A DNA stretch of 64,000 nucleotides from Impatiens glandulifera. Its lineage: Eukaryota > Streptophyta > Magnoliopsida > Ericales > Balsaminaceae. The notes under the pieces were generated by a model, which made no database searches, had not been told where the DNA came from, and saw only the letters and a list, made by a program, of their open reading frames with translations. This document shows, piece by piece, positions 37,760-47,962 of the stretch. The DNA lies in NCBI RefSeq assembly GCF_907164915.1, contig NC_061862.1, positions 76,936,218-77,000,217 on the forward strand. The letters are read 5' to 3'. The stretch's first letter is position 1. Each line of letters begins with the position of its first letter. Both the position numbers and the translations under genes were made by a program.

Positions 37760-39991
37760 ATGCATATAGATAGGGTCAGCGGATCGAAGAAGTCGTCCTG
37801 GATCAGCGGGGGACCGAGCGATCGGAGACGGATTAGCGACTCGCTGGATAAACAATCGGAGAAGTCTTCTATGTCTACATCACAAAGAGGTCTTCGAAAT
37901 GGAATCAGCAAGGATAATGAGAGACCGACAATGATTTCGACGCCTATATCTAGAAAGTTTCAGCAGCAGCAGCAGCAGCTTGATAGCCGTGATAATCGTT
38001 CTTCGTCTACTCTAACCACTATGAACAAATGTTCTGATGGTTAGTATAACTTTACTTTGCAAAAAATTACTGTGATTAATTGTAACTATTTGTGTATTTG
38101 ATGAATCCCCATATTTAAATCTGTACTGTAGATGAATCTGAGACAGACAGTGAAGAAGAGTCTGATGTTAGTGGATCGGATGCAGATGAAACATCTTGGA
38201 TACCATGGTTCTGTAATTTGCGGGGAAATGAGTTTTTCTGTGAAGTTGATGAGGACTATATTCAAGATGACTTTAATCTTTGTGGATTAAGCAGTCAAGT
38301 TCCATATTATGAGTATGCATTGGATCTCATTCTGGACATTGAATCCTCTAACAGTAAGTTTGGATGAAACGAATTATTGATTTTCTTCCGTGTTCTTCGA
38401 TTGATTCATAACTCTTTTTTTACTTGTATTCAATTCAGAGAATAAGAAAGGTTTGTTGCCTTGAAGCATACAATTTGTTAAACTAAACTATTCATAATTA
38501 TGTAAGGAAAACTAAATCAATGGAAGGGCTAACCCTTATGTTTCAGTTTTGGAGTACTGTAGTGGTTCCATTCTGACACTGATTTAAGAATTTGATTCCA
38601 GAGAAAGGGCTTTTGTTGTTTCGCAATGTAAAAGTTAATTTGACATTGGATCAGTATGTGAGAAGATTGTTTTATGATATGGATTTCTTACTTTCGAGTA
38701 TCTAGCGTGGTTTTATTGATACCCTTGTAGCAAATTTGATGGTGGTTGATTTTTTATCATTGTTTTAACATGCGTAGGTGACACTTTCAATGAAGAACAG
38801 AATGAGTTGGTGGAATCAGCAGCAGAGATGCTATATGGTTTGATTCATGTTCGTTACATTTTGACAAGTAAGGGAATGGCAGCAATGGTAAGGTCCTAAA
38901 TTCTTCATCTTTTTATTTTTATTTTTTGTGTGTCCTAACAAAATTTCACCATTTTTTGACATCCAGTTGGAGAAGTATAAGAACTTTGATTTCGGAAGAT
39001 GCCCAAGAGTTTACTGTGCTGGACAGTCTTGCCTACCAGTTGGTCAATCAGACATTTCACGTTCAAGTACTGTCAAAATCTATTGTCCAAAGTGTGAAGA
39101 TATTTACTATCCTCGGTCCAAGTATCAGGGCAGTATCCTTTATCACCTGTTTCTCATTGTTATACCTTAATAGCTTTATGAAAATTTAGTCTCTTCCATC
39201 ATAAAGTTCCTTGTATAGCCTGTGTGGTAAAATCTTGAACTTAAGACATCAAGATCTCAAGTGTGGTTTTCACTAAAAACCACCTCCATTGAAGTGGGGG
39301 TCATGGTTTTTGGATGTTATTCAATCCTTTTTAATGAAAATTAAGATATGGTCTAAGAAAAGACATTTATGCGAAACTGAAATTTATTTGTTATCCACTT
39401 AGGTAGCTCAATTTGTAACAGTATTGAACTAAGAGGCGGAGGTCTCAAATTTGATCCCCACCCAAGTTAGCTCACTAAAAACATCTTATTTGACGTGAGG
39501 GAGTTATAATGATAGTATTCTACGCTACCCTCCTTCAGAGAAAAAAAAACTCTGGTCTAGAAAAGAAAAAATGTTGTTTTGTCGCATTATTAGAGGTTAG
39601 GTATCATGTTAAATTTTCACTAAGAATCACTCGATTGAACTGGGAAGTTACACTTGCCTCGAACAAATTGTTTTGTCACATTGTTAGAAGATTGAACTAA
39701 GTGGGGTTAAGGTATCATGTTCAGTTTGAAGTGGGGATTTGGCCTGGGAAAGAAAAACTTATACTTTGTCACATTTTCTTATATATAAATATTTTGCATG
39801 GATTTAGCTTTGTTTTGCTCACCTTTGTGGATTTTGTAAGTAATCCTTGACGTTTCAAAGATATTGATGGGGCTTACTTTGGAACGACATTTCCACACTT
39901 GTTTCTGATGACATACGGGCAGTTGAAGCCAGAGAAGACGATTCATAGCTATGTTCCTAGGATTTTTGGCTACAAAATCCATAAGCCATAA
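37760..39991 (+). CDS. CKB: Casein kinase II regulatory (beta) subunit
   Basis: The beta subunit dimerises through a zinc ribbon and holds two catalytic alpha subunits in the CK2 holoenzyme, which acts in the nucleus and cytosol in clock, light and growth control. Exons: 37760-38039, 38132-38353, 38778-38887, 38967-39132 and 39861-39991, in total 909 nt (302 aa) in frame. The N-terminal about 95 residues are Ser/Gln-rich plant-specific sequence with phosphorylation-site character. The core starts at [20 protein letters not shown] with an acidic stretch before it. The zinc-ribbon cysteines are seen in CPRVYC and [10 protein letters not shown]. The end ([15 protein letters not shown]) matches plant CKBs. 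Synteny with WRKY12 and the LIF2-like gene points to the CKB3/CKB4 type. Intron 4 (728 bp) hosts a SINE. Confidence 0.95.
39400..39550 (+). mobile_element. tRNA-derived SINE in CKB intron 4
   Basis: An A box (tagctcaatttgtaacag at about 39404) and a B box (ggtctcaaatttgatcccc at about 39439-39458) stand about 35 bp apart. A unique body and an A-rich end (agagaaaaaaaaact at about 39537-39550) follow. It lies in sense orientation in the last CKB intron. Neighbouring intron segments (about 39255-39310) hold similar but degraded phrases, possibly older copies. Confidence 0.65.
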
Positions 39992-41704
39992 AGTAGAACA
40001 CAACATATATGTCTGTTACGAAAGTCTTGCTTGCAATTTTTATTGTGCAAGTTGTGTTCAAACATTAGAAAATGTTGGTTCCATTGTTAGGAATCAAAGA
40101 TTTTTTTACTATTTGATGAAACAAAAACCTTAGACTTGAAAACTTCACTGTATATGCACAATGAGATCTTTTTATGTAAGATTTTATTTCTTTGGATGAT
40201 AATCATGTATTAGTCTTAAATTGATTTTCATGGGTTATGATGATTAATGATTGATATGATATTTGGGCTTTGTAGTAATCATTCATAGTGTTTTTCTTTA
40301 AAACAAGGTATTTTTTCTTGGTAGAGGTTCAATTAGGGTATGTTATTATGAATCGAATTTGAGATTATAACCGATATTATTTTAATTGCCATTACAACTT
40401 ATGGGTTCGAGTTTAGATGCTTTGAATGAATAAGTTAAGGTACTTTTCATTTTTTTTTTACCCGAATTTGATCCTTAGATATAATTCCTTTTAATTCATA
40501 GTGGTTTAGTGAGAAATTGAATTAGTGTCAATTGAATTTGAGACTATTATTTTTAATTGACTTTGAATGGATAGGTGTATTTATTTAATTATAAATGGTG
40601 AGATTTTTTCAGTGTCCTTTTCTTAAATTTGGGCCTTGATCGGTTTAATTGTGGTTATCAAATTATTCTTCGTTCAATTTATTAATCAAAATATTAAAAT
40701 AATTTTTAAAATTATCACCGATCATTTAAATAATTCAGTTATTTAAACTACTCGAATCTGAAAAAGGTGTTGAATTATTGGAGTTGATCTTTTTGCTATT
40801 CTAAGGGTTGGAGCAAAGCAAGAAGATCAATTTAAAACGGAAAGGATCAATTGGCCGGCAGCATGTCATTATCATTAATCCTCTAGTGGAATAAAATTAA
40901 TGGAAAGTAATTATCACAAAAGAATAAAATTAATATATTTACCCTTTTCAAGCTCTAACCATTAATATTAATAAAGTTGTAAAAAAGACTTTAATTTTAA
41001 TTTTTTTGTACCAATTCCATCTGATGAGCATACTAATGGATTGATTTGAGATATGTGGTAGGTTCTTTAAATAATAAATTATTATAATTGTCTAAACAAA
41101 AGATATCTGGTAGGTTCTTTAAATAATAAATAAATTTATAATTGTCTAAACAAATATGAGTTCTCGGGGTTTAGATATTTTTGTTTTTTTAATCAGACAT
41201 GAAAGGATCTAATTGTGTCCAGCTTTTGAATTTTAATTTTATTATTTGTAAATAGGGTGAGTCATCGGGTGTGATTAATCATTCGAATTAAACATATAAT
41301 TTGGAAACACACTTAACAATTTAACTAAACGAACATCTTTTAAATTATTGTTATTACTATATTAGCATCTTAAAAAAATCATTGATGTAAATTACAATTT
41401 TTAACGTTATAATAAATTCAAAACTAACTATCATTATATATTTCAAAATTTATATACTAGTAACTAATACATTACAAGAATAATCAACAAAGGTAGCTCG
41501 TTAATAAAATCGACTTAAGAAATCAGAAGTTCACACGACAATGACGGTTAGTTCTCTTTATTTCAAACCAAAAAAAACTAACTAATACATAACAATAACA
41601 AAATTTAATTTATTATTAAAAAGTAACTACAAAAATAACCATTTAAACCAAATTATAACAATATTTTATGAATATAAATATGAATAATAACAAATTATCT
41701 ATTA
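39992..41704. other. CKB 3' flank and AT-rich spacer
   Basis: The first few hundred bases must contain the CKB 3' UTR. A short direct repeat (atctggtaggttctttaaataataaat) occurs at about 41055 and 41104. I see no gene. Confidence 0.55.
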
Positions 41705-42157
41705 AATATATATATATAAATATAATGATGCTTAATTTTCAAAGTGTCTGGATTTCCGGGTCAAGATCTGTGATTAATTTGGATATATATGTGATTGTAA
41801 ATGGATATTTGGGTCGAATTGTGGGTTAATCTGTCCATAAACTTAAAACGGTTAAAAATAAAATAAAAAATATTATAGGTATATTCCAAACTTAACTTAA
41901 CAAAAACAAGTACAATTTTTAACTAATTAAACTAATAAGATTTCTTATTTTTAATTTAACATTAAATTTAATAAATGCGGGATATTTTAACAAAGTATAT
42001 ATATATATAAAATATGATGCTTAATTTTTAAAGTGTCTGGATTGTGAATTGACCCGTCCATAAACTTAAAACGGTTAAAAATAAAATAAAAAATACACCG
42101 TAATTTTTTTCACGATTTTTTATATTATTACTTGTAAAATGTACAGACTACATGTTA
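41705..42157 (+). mobile_element. Helitron-like element, copy C (decayed)
   Basis: Plus-strand copy of the family at 3316-3498 and 8421-9246. It starts near an AT run followed by aatgatgcttaatttt and has two internal starts of the aaagtgtctgg core (41741 and 42031). It ends with a degenerate hairpin, cttgtaaaatgtacag, and catgtta instead of catgctag. The inverse of the A/B-box region is visible at about 41880-41945. Confidence 0.5.
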
Positions 42158-42474
42158 ATTTATTTTAAAAACATTTGTTTGAAGATATATTAATTGTTTA
42201 TAAAAAAACAAATATTAAATTATTATTATTAAATGTTTATCAAGATTTAAACTAATAACTTATAATTTAAAATTATTTTTAAAGTAAAATATTATCAATA
42301 TTATCATGAACTCACATTCATGATAACTTACTTAGTTACTTAAAATAAAATTTCATAACAAATAAGTTCTATTATTAAATTATATTATTTTTTCATTAAA
42401 ATATTTTAACCGAATTTGAAATATTGGTTTCAATAAGTCCTATTATAAGATAAACTTTTTAATAATATTAAAAA

Positions 42475-43168
42475 GGGAAAATTTGATGAAATGGCCCTCA
42501 TAAGAGGCCTAATTCTAAAAAAGGCCCACGTTTGATAAAGTTGGCAAAAAGGGCCTTTTTGCACTGTAAAAAGTCTGTAATACCCTCGCGCGCCTGTTTT
42601 ACCGCTCAATTACGAGAAATGTATTTCTCGCATTTGGTATTTCTCGCATTTGGTATTTCTCGCATTTGGCTCAATTACGAGAAATGTATTTCTCGCATTT
42701 GGTATTTCTCGCATTTGGCTCAATTACGAGAAATGCATTTCCCGCATTTGGTATTTCTCCTATTTGGTATTTCTCGCATTTGGTATTTCTCGCATTTTCT
42801 ATTTCTCGCATTTGATATATCTGAGTATATATTGAGATTCAGACATTTGTAAAATATATGAAAATGACTAGGTTTCGAATCGATCTACAATAAACTACGA
42901 AAGAACAATCTCCAATGGAGGACGTTATCGCGATGCATTCATCTCTAGATATTAGATTAACACACATACATGACGACGACTCAAGACAAGAACGCCTTAT
43001 CATCGGAGGCTCCACTTGCCCCGTCACCGTCGAACGCAATGTTCGCTCCGACCTCGACACCACACTTCCAAAGTCTTATATGTATTCTCTAGCTAGATCT
43101 TGTTCTTTCAAATTATTAGATCTTTGAGATTGGGTTTTTTTCATCAAATATGAAGACTTGGCTAGAGG
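42475..43168 (+). repeat. Left TIR of the Pack-MULE
   Basis: The outer 120 bp is unique TIR sequence. Then comes an array of about ten cgcatttggtatttct-type repeats (42615-42820), then a gene-like segment (42900-43130) present in inverted copy in the right TIR. That segment has an open frame of 70 codons, beginning MEDVIAMHSS at 42915, which I do not recognise. Confidence 0.9.
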
Positions 43169-43320
43169 GTCGACTGCTCCTGATATGGACCATCCACAAG
43201 AAACAATAGGGCACCCTCAATATGGCATGAGTGTCCTCCAGCAACATTCTTCCTTCTTTGATCAAGATGACAATGGAATAGTCATCTTTCGGTGCCAGGG
43301 CTTGCGTTTCTAACAATGAC
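43165..43320 (-). pseudogene. Possible laccase C-terminal exon fragment
   Basis: In one minus-strand frame the translation reads SPGTER, a stop (TGA), LFHCHLDQ and later GALLFLVDGPYQEQSTL. In laccases the copper-binding NPG.W..HCHLD.H is followed at similar spacing by .FLV.NGP...SLPPP. The stop would be a TGG to TGA change at the conserved Trp. The match is short and partly degenerate, so I hold it loosely. Confidence 0.3.
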
Positions 43321-43410
43321 AGTAGACTCAATTACGAGAAATGTATTTCTCGCATTTGGTATTTCTCGCATTTAGTATTTCTCTCATTTGGTAAATATTA
43401 TCCGGCCACG

Positions 43411-43454
43411 AACCCTAAATTTAGGGTTCTCATATAAATACTCTAAAACCCTAA
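43411..43454 (+). promoter_or_regulatory. Captured ribosomal-protein promoter elements
   Basis: A perfect 18-bp palindrome, aaccctaaatttagggtt (43411-43428), is followed by a TATA-like atataaata (43432-43440) and a telo-box aaaccctaa (43446-43454), all within 80 bp of the L23 start codon. Telo-boxes near the transcription start are typical of plant ribosomal protein genes, so promoter and gene were captured together. Confidence 0.7.
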
Positions 43455-43488
43455 TTTCACACTGTCCTTGTATTTTAAAGCTGCCAAA

Positions 43489-44492
43489 ATGTCGAACCGA
43501 GGTTAGTGTTTTCATCTTCTATACAATTCTCTGTTAACTACATGCTTGATACTTGATAGTGATTCAATATTGAAAAAAAAAGCGTTTCAGGTCGCGGAGG
43601 ATTGGCGGGAAACAAGTTCTGCATATCACTGGGTCTTCCTGTGGCGACTATGATCAATTGTGCCGACAATACCGGCACGAAGAATCTCTACATCATACCA
43701 GTGAAGGGGATCAGGGGTCGTTTGAATCGATTGTCGTATACTTGTGTGGGAGATATGGTTATTGCGACGGTGAAGAAAGGGAAACCTGATTTGAAAAAGA
43801 AGTTCATGTTTGCTGTCATTGTTAGACAACGCAAGCCCTGGCGCCGAAAGGATGGAGTGTTCATGTATTTTGAAGGTGATTTAGTATATTTTGATTTTGT
43901 TTTGTGTTATAACTTGTTACTTGTTTAACCATTTCTTTGTTATTCTTTACTAGAACAGTTAGACAAGAACCCACTCTTTTCACGATCTGATTGATACAAT
44001 CCCTTATTTGTTATGCTGAGGATTTAGAAATAGTTTTTCTTTAGTATTGGTTTTCAAGGGTATTTGGGTATTGTATATACCCACTGAGATATTAAAGAAA
44101 TAGTATTAGGGATAATGAATAGAGTTTATGGTATGATGAATGATGTATTTAGAAACACTATACTCACTTATTTACGTTCTAAGTCTTACCTACTTCTCGA
44201 TCTTTTTTATATATGAAATTTGTTGATTGTAATATGTAAATATATTGGTTGATAAATATGTTGTTACTATGCAGATAATGTTGGTGTGATAGTGAATCCT
44301 AAGAGAGAAATGAAAGGTAAAAAATGACTCAAAATGTGTTAAATTACTATATCATCTTTAAGCCTCATTCATTCACTCACAATTATTTGTTTAATGGTAA
44401 AAAAACCAGGTTCTGCCATTACTGGTTCAATTGGAAAGGAATGTGCTGATTTATGACCCAGAATTGCAAGTGTTGCCAATGCTATTGTCTAA
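43489..44492 (+). pseudogene. RPL23: Ribosomal protein uL14 (L23) copy inside the Pack-MULE, nonsense mutation
   Basis: uL14 is a large-subunit protein near the subunit interface. Exons 43489-43501, 43591-43875, 44275-44316 and 44410-44492 have intact GT-AG borders and encode [34 protein letters not shown] and [20 protein letters not shown]. At 44454-44456 the Trp codon expected in ADLWPRIAS is TGA, removing the last about 12 residues. The frame then runs to the expected stop TAA at 44490-44492. Several other changes (for example KKFMFAVIV where KKVLPAVIV is usual) suggest relaxed constraint. The copy lies between the two MULE TIRs, so it is a captured gene copy, not the housekeeping locus. 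Confidence 0.88.
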
Positions 44493-45322
44493 TAAAGTCG
44501 GGGGACTCTTTTGCTTTTAAAAACTTGTCAATTTTGTTTTTTGATTCACAACTGAGATTAGAATCATATACCCTTTCAATTCTTGTGATACGCATAACAT
44601 ATTTATGAATGTTGATGTATGTGAGTGTTTTCAATTTTGGGTCATACCAAACATGCTATTCAAATATGTAAAATATATAGTCAAGAAAATGGGGAATAAA
44701 TAAAGTAGATGGTTAAAGGGTTTATATCTAATACCAACATATATAATGTCAACAATTCTTACAGGACAAAGCAAAAGCCGCAAGGAGTTTTGTGTTCTTA
44801 TCAAGGCCCATAGTTAGCCTCTTACTTTTCTCCATAGTTAGCCTCTTATTGACATGATTCCAGTTGTTGAAGCATGAGTCTGTCGGATTGACATGAAATA
44901 AAGAAAAATATGTATCTTTTATAGAGGATATTTTAGCTATCACTTTAAGAGATTGTGCATGTTTTATGATGAAAAATGCTTATAAATGTGTACTCGTAAA
45001 ATGAAACCAGACAACGATTTGTCAATTATCATCTGATTTTGGTTTTCATATTCATAAAATTATTTCAAAACAGATATTTTTCAGCCTGCGGTCTTAATAA
45101 CATAATGGGTTTAGAAAAAAAAATAATAAACATTTGGATAGAAACTAACTGTAAAACTCCACAAATAAACTGTAATTTTCACTTAACAATCTGACTGTAA
45201 AAACTCCATAAATAAACTGTAATTGGCATAGTGTTTGCTTAAAGATGATGCAAAAGAGAGACATAAAGACAGTAATAGTTTACAAACTTAAACAGATTCA
45301 GGTTCAACCCAACAAACATATT
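44493..45322. other. Pack-MULE interior between captured genes
   Basis: 3' flank of the captured L23 copy and unassigned sequence. A short direct repeat (aactgtaaaactcc / ctgtaaaaactcc with ataaactgtaatt) lies at about 45149-45222. No further gene is recognised. Confidence 0.5.
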
Positions 45323-46418
45323 TCACTGTTCTTCGTCACTATCATTCCCGAAAACTGAAGCTATTGGAATCTTTGCCTTCTTCTTTGTCGAGCTACTGTT
45401 TGAAATCTAGCCAACATAAGAAACTTCCTAATTAGGAAACAACAATGACAAGAGTCCCAACAGAAGTAACAATGAAAAACAATTGCCTCCCTTTTTGGCT
45501 TAGCTTGTTTTGCAGAATTTTGGACCTTGGCAGTAGAAGCAAGCAACCTGGTAATAAAAACTGCACGAAATTCTCAAGACCTTCCAAACTTGATGATACC
45601 AATTCCCCTCAAAAGACACACATATAAAAGAAATATGTGCTGTCTTCTGCTAATAAATGTTGGTTTTGTAAAAAAAAAAACAAGCATCAATCTCCAATTA
45701 TCCGGGTATGCACACATACAAACTACAAAAAGCATACCTCTCGTTTCTTAGCAATCTCCTCTGTCTCCTCTAACTCCACATCAAGTTTCTTTCTTTGGAT
45801 ATTTTCTTCAACAGTATAAAAATCATCCTCTTCCTGTTTTCCAACTCCCAATTTTGCATCCCGCATACCAGACCTTATTGGCTAAATTATTCCTTAATAT
45901 AAACCGAAAAAATAATTTACTACCCAATTATTTGATAGAGAAAACATAACAGATGCACAAACAATGAAGTTCCTGAAGAAATGTTCAATTTTAGTGTCTA
46001 TGTTGAGAGCCAGTTTACCCATAAAACTTTGCTATAACATATTATAATCAATCTACTTCAATAGGAGAACTGATGTTTATTTACCTTGTTCATCCTTCCC
46101 AAGACCTTTTTCCTTTCCAACCCATCTTTTGGAGAAGCCTAAATCCAATATTAGAAGATGACAATTGTGTATTCAATGAAGCTTGTTCTACATTATCAAG
46201 ATCAACATTTTCAGTAGGCTTGTGATTAATTGGCAGATAAAACACAAGAGTATGAATATCTGAAGTATATGTAAGACAATCAAATTTACTTTTGTAGAAA
46301 TCCAACAACCAACAACCAACAACCTAAGAAACATCTCGATACTTACATCCACCTTTTCCGACAGTGTATCTCCCGGATTCGTTCCTTGTCTGTTGTTATA
46401 ACATCTTTGGTGATTCAT
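45323..46418 (-). pseudogene. G-patch domain protein fragment inside the Pack-MULE, frameshifted
   Basis: Minus-strand exon-like pieces, in order: 46347-46418 (MNHQRCYNNRQGTNPGD), about 46083-46225 (G-patch, GFRLLQKMGWKGK), about 45737-45886 (PIRSGMRDAKLGVGKQEEDD, RKKLDVELEETEEIAKKRE), about 45478-45545 (AKVQNSAKQAKPKRE) and 45323-45410 (KAKIPIASVFGNDSDEEQ, stop). The order matches plant G-patch proteins of the GPATCH8 type, which are linked to pre-mRNA processing. The C2H2 zinc-finger part expected between the third and fourth pieces is missing. In the G-patch an extra A (aaaaagg) shifts the frame before the Gly-Leu-Gly core, giving a premature stop. Confidence 0.75.
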
Positions 46419-46566
46419 TTTATCCTATATACATAAGACGAAAACCCTTAGAACTAAAGAAGAAACGAAAAAAACTCAATTAATCATAGAGAGAAAAGAT
46501 CCAACTTTAGGGATTCGAATTTCTAATCTCATATAATACCAACCATTTCTTTCAAACCCAGTTGAC

Positions 46567-47185
46567 CTATCTAGCCAAGTCTGCATATTTGATGAAAGAC
46601 CCAATCTCAAAGATTTAATAATTTGAAAGAACAAGATCTAGCTACAGAATACATACAAGCCTTTGGAAGTGTGGTGTCGAGGTCGGAGCGAACATTGCGT
46701 TCGACGGTGACGGGGGCAAGTGGAGCCTCCGATGATAAGGCGTTCTTGTCTTGAGTCGTCGTCATGTATGTGTGTTAATCTAATATCCAGAGATGAATGT
46801 ATCGCGATCGCGTCTTCTATTGGAGATTGTTCTTTCGTAGTTTATTGTAGATCGATTCGAAACCCTAGCGAGAAATGTCCGAATCTCAATATATATACTC
46901 AGATATACCAAATGCGAGAAATACTAAAGGCGAGAAATACCAAAGGCGAGAAATACCAAAGGCGAGAAATACCAAATGCGAGAAATACATTTCTCGTGAT
47001 TGAGCACCAAATGCGAGAAATACCAAATACGAGAAATACATTTCTCGTAATTGAGCGATAAAACAGGCGCACAAGGGGTATTACAGACTTTTCACATGGT
47101 AAAAAGGCCATTTTTGCCAACTTTATCAACCATGGGCCTTTTTTGGAATTAGACCTCTTATGAGGGCCATTTCATCAAATTTCCC
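46567..47185 (-). repeat. Right TIR of the Pack-MULE
   Basis: Inverted copy of 42475-43168, shorter because its taccaaatgcgagaaa array has fewer units. It ends CATCAAATTTCCC at 47185 next to the target duplication. Confidence 0.9.
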
Positions 47186-47312
47186 TATTAAAAAAATAAC
47201 AAAAAAAAAGTACAACTTCTAGAATATACTTGAAAAATATATATTGAAATGGGTGGTCCCCACATTTTTCTGCCACGTGGAAAGTTATGTTTGATCTGCC
47301 CCATTCCTCTTA

Positions 47313-47959
47313 GACTACCCACAGCAGGGTGTTAAATTTTTTCATTTAACACCCTGCCACGTCAGCTTAACACTTCTTTTAACACCCACTTTTTAACATG
47401 TCATACAGCAGCGTGTTATTCAAAGTATCAAAATTACTTTTTCACTTTCTCTCACTTCCACATCATTTAAACATATACATAATTTCATTTTTTTTAACCA
47501 CAAACAATATTATTCATCACTTGATAAATCAAACATACAAATATTATTTAAAACGAAGAAGAAAACAAACACTCTAAACAAGGATGAAAGAGTTTGAAGA
47601 TTTTAAAAGAAATGTGATACAAACAAGGATGATAATATGGTAGAAAATTTCTGAAATTTTTTGGTGTCCAAATGACACAAACCAAGTCTCTATTTATAGA
47701 TCGTGAAAAATAAAAAATATTGATATAATTTTTTTATTTTTTTTATTGATCAATCATTATTAAAATGTATTTTTAAAATAAGAAAAGTAAAATCAAAAGC
47801 CTGCCACATGGCAGGATCTCATTGGCCAAACAAAATTTGACACCCGTGTCAAATTTTGACACCCAAAATTTGACACCCAAAATTGCTCCCCTGCTGCCTC
47901 CCACCCTCCTCTTTTGACACCCAAATAACCCTTCAAATACTCCCCTGCTGCGGCTGGTC
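47313..47959. mobile_element. PIF/Harbinger-like (Tourist-type) MITE
   Basis: Ends GACTACCCACAGCAGGG and, inverted, GACCAGCCGCAGCAGGG form 17-bp TIRs with three mismatches. They are flanked by TTA on both sides (47310-47312 and 47960-47962), the PIF/Harbinger 3-bp target duplication. The subterminal regions are rich in ttaacaccc and ttgacaccc phrases. At 647 bp it has no transposase frame. Confidence 0.8.
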
Positions 47960-47962
47960 TTA

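Larger units (their letters stand above)
42475..47185. mobile_element. Pack-MULE carrying captured gene fragments
   Basis: The element is bounded by a perfect 9-bp target duplication, tattaaaaa (42466-42474 and 47186-47194), the Mutator hallmark. The long terminal inverted repeats are about 690 bp (42475-43168) and about 620 bp (46567-47185), beginning GGGAAA and ATTTGATGAAATGGCCC. The subterminal zones are arrays of tttctcgcatttggta / taccaaatgcgagaaa. No transposase is present. Between the TIRs lie a ribosomal protein L23 copy with promoter (plus strand), a G-patch protein fragment (minus strand) and a possible laccase tail. Both recognised genes keep introns, so they were captured from genomic DNA, not cDNA. 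Confidence 0.92.

Noticed and set aside
42532..42852. 106- and 61-codon frames with repeated FLAFGISRIW-like peptides
   Set aside because: They are translations of the tttctcgcatttggta array in the MULE TIR; the mirrored array gives similar frames on the other strand at 46886-47129.
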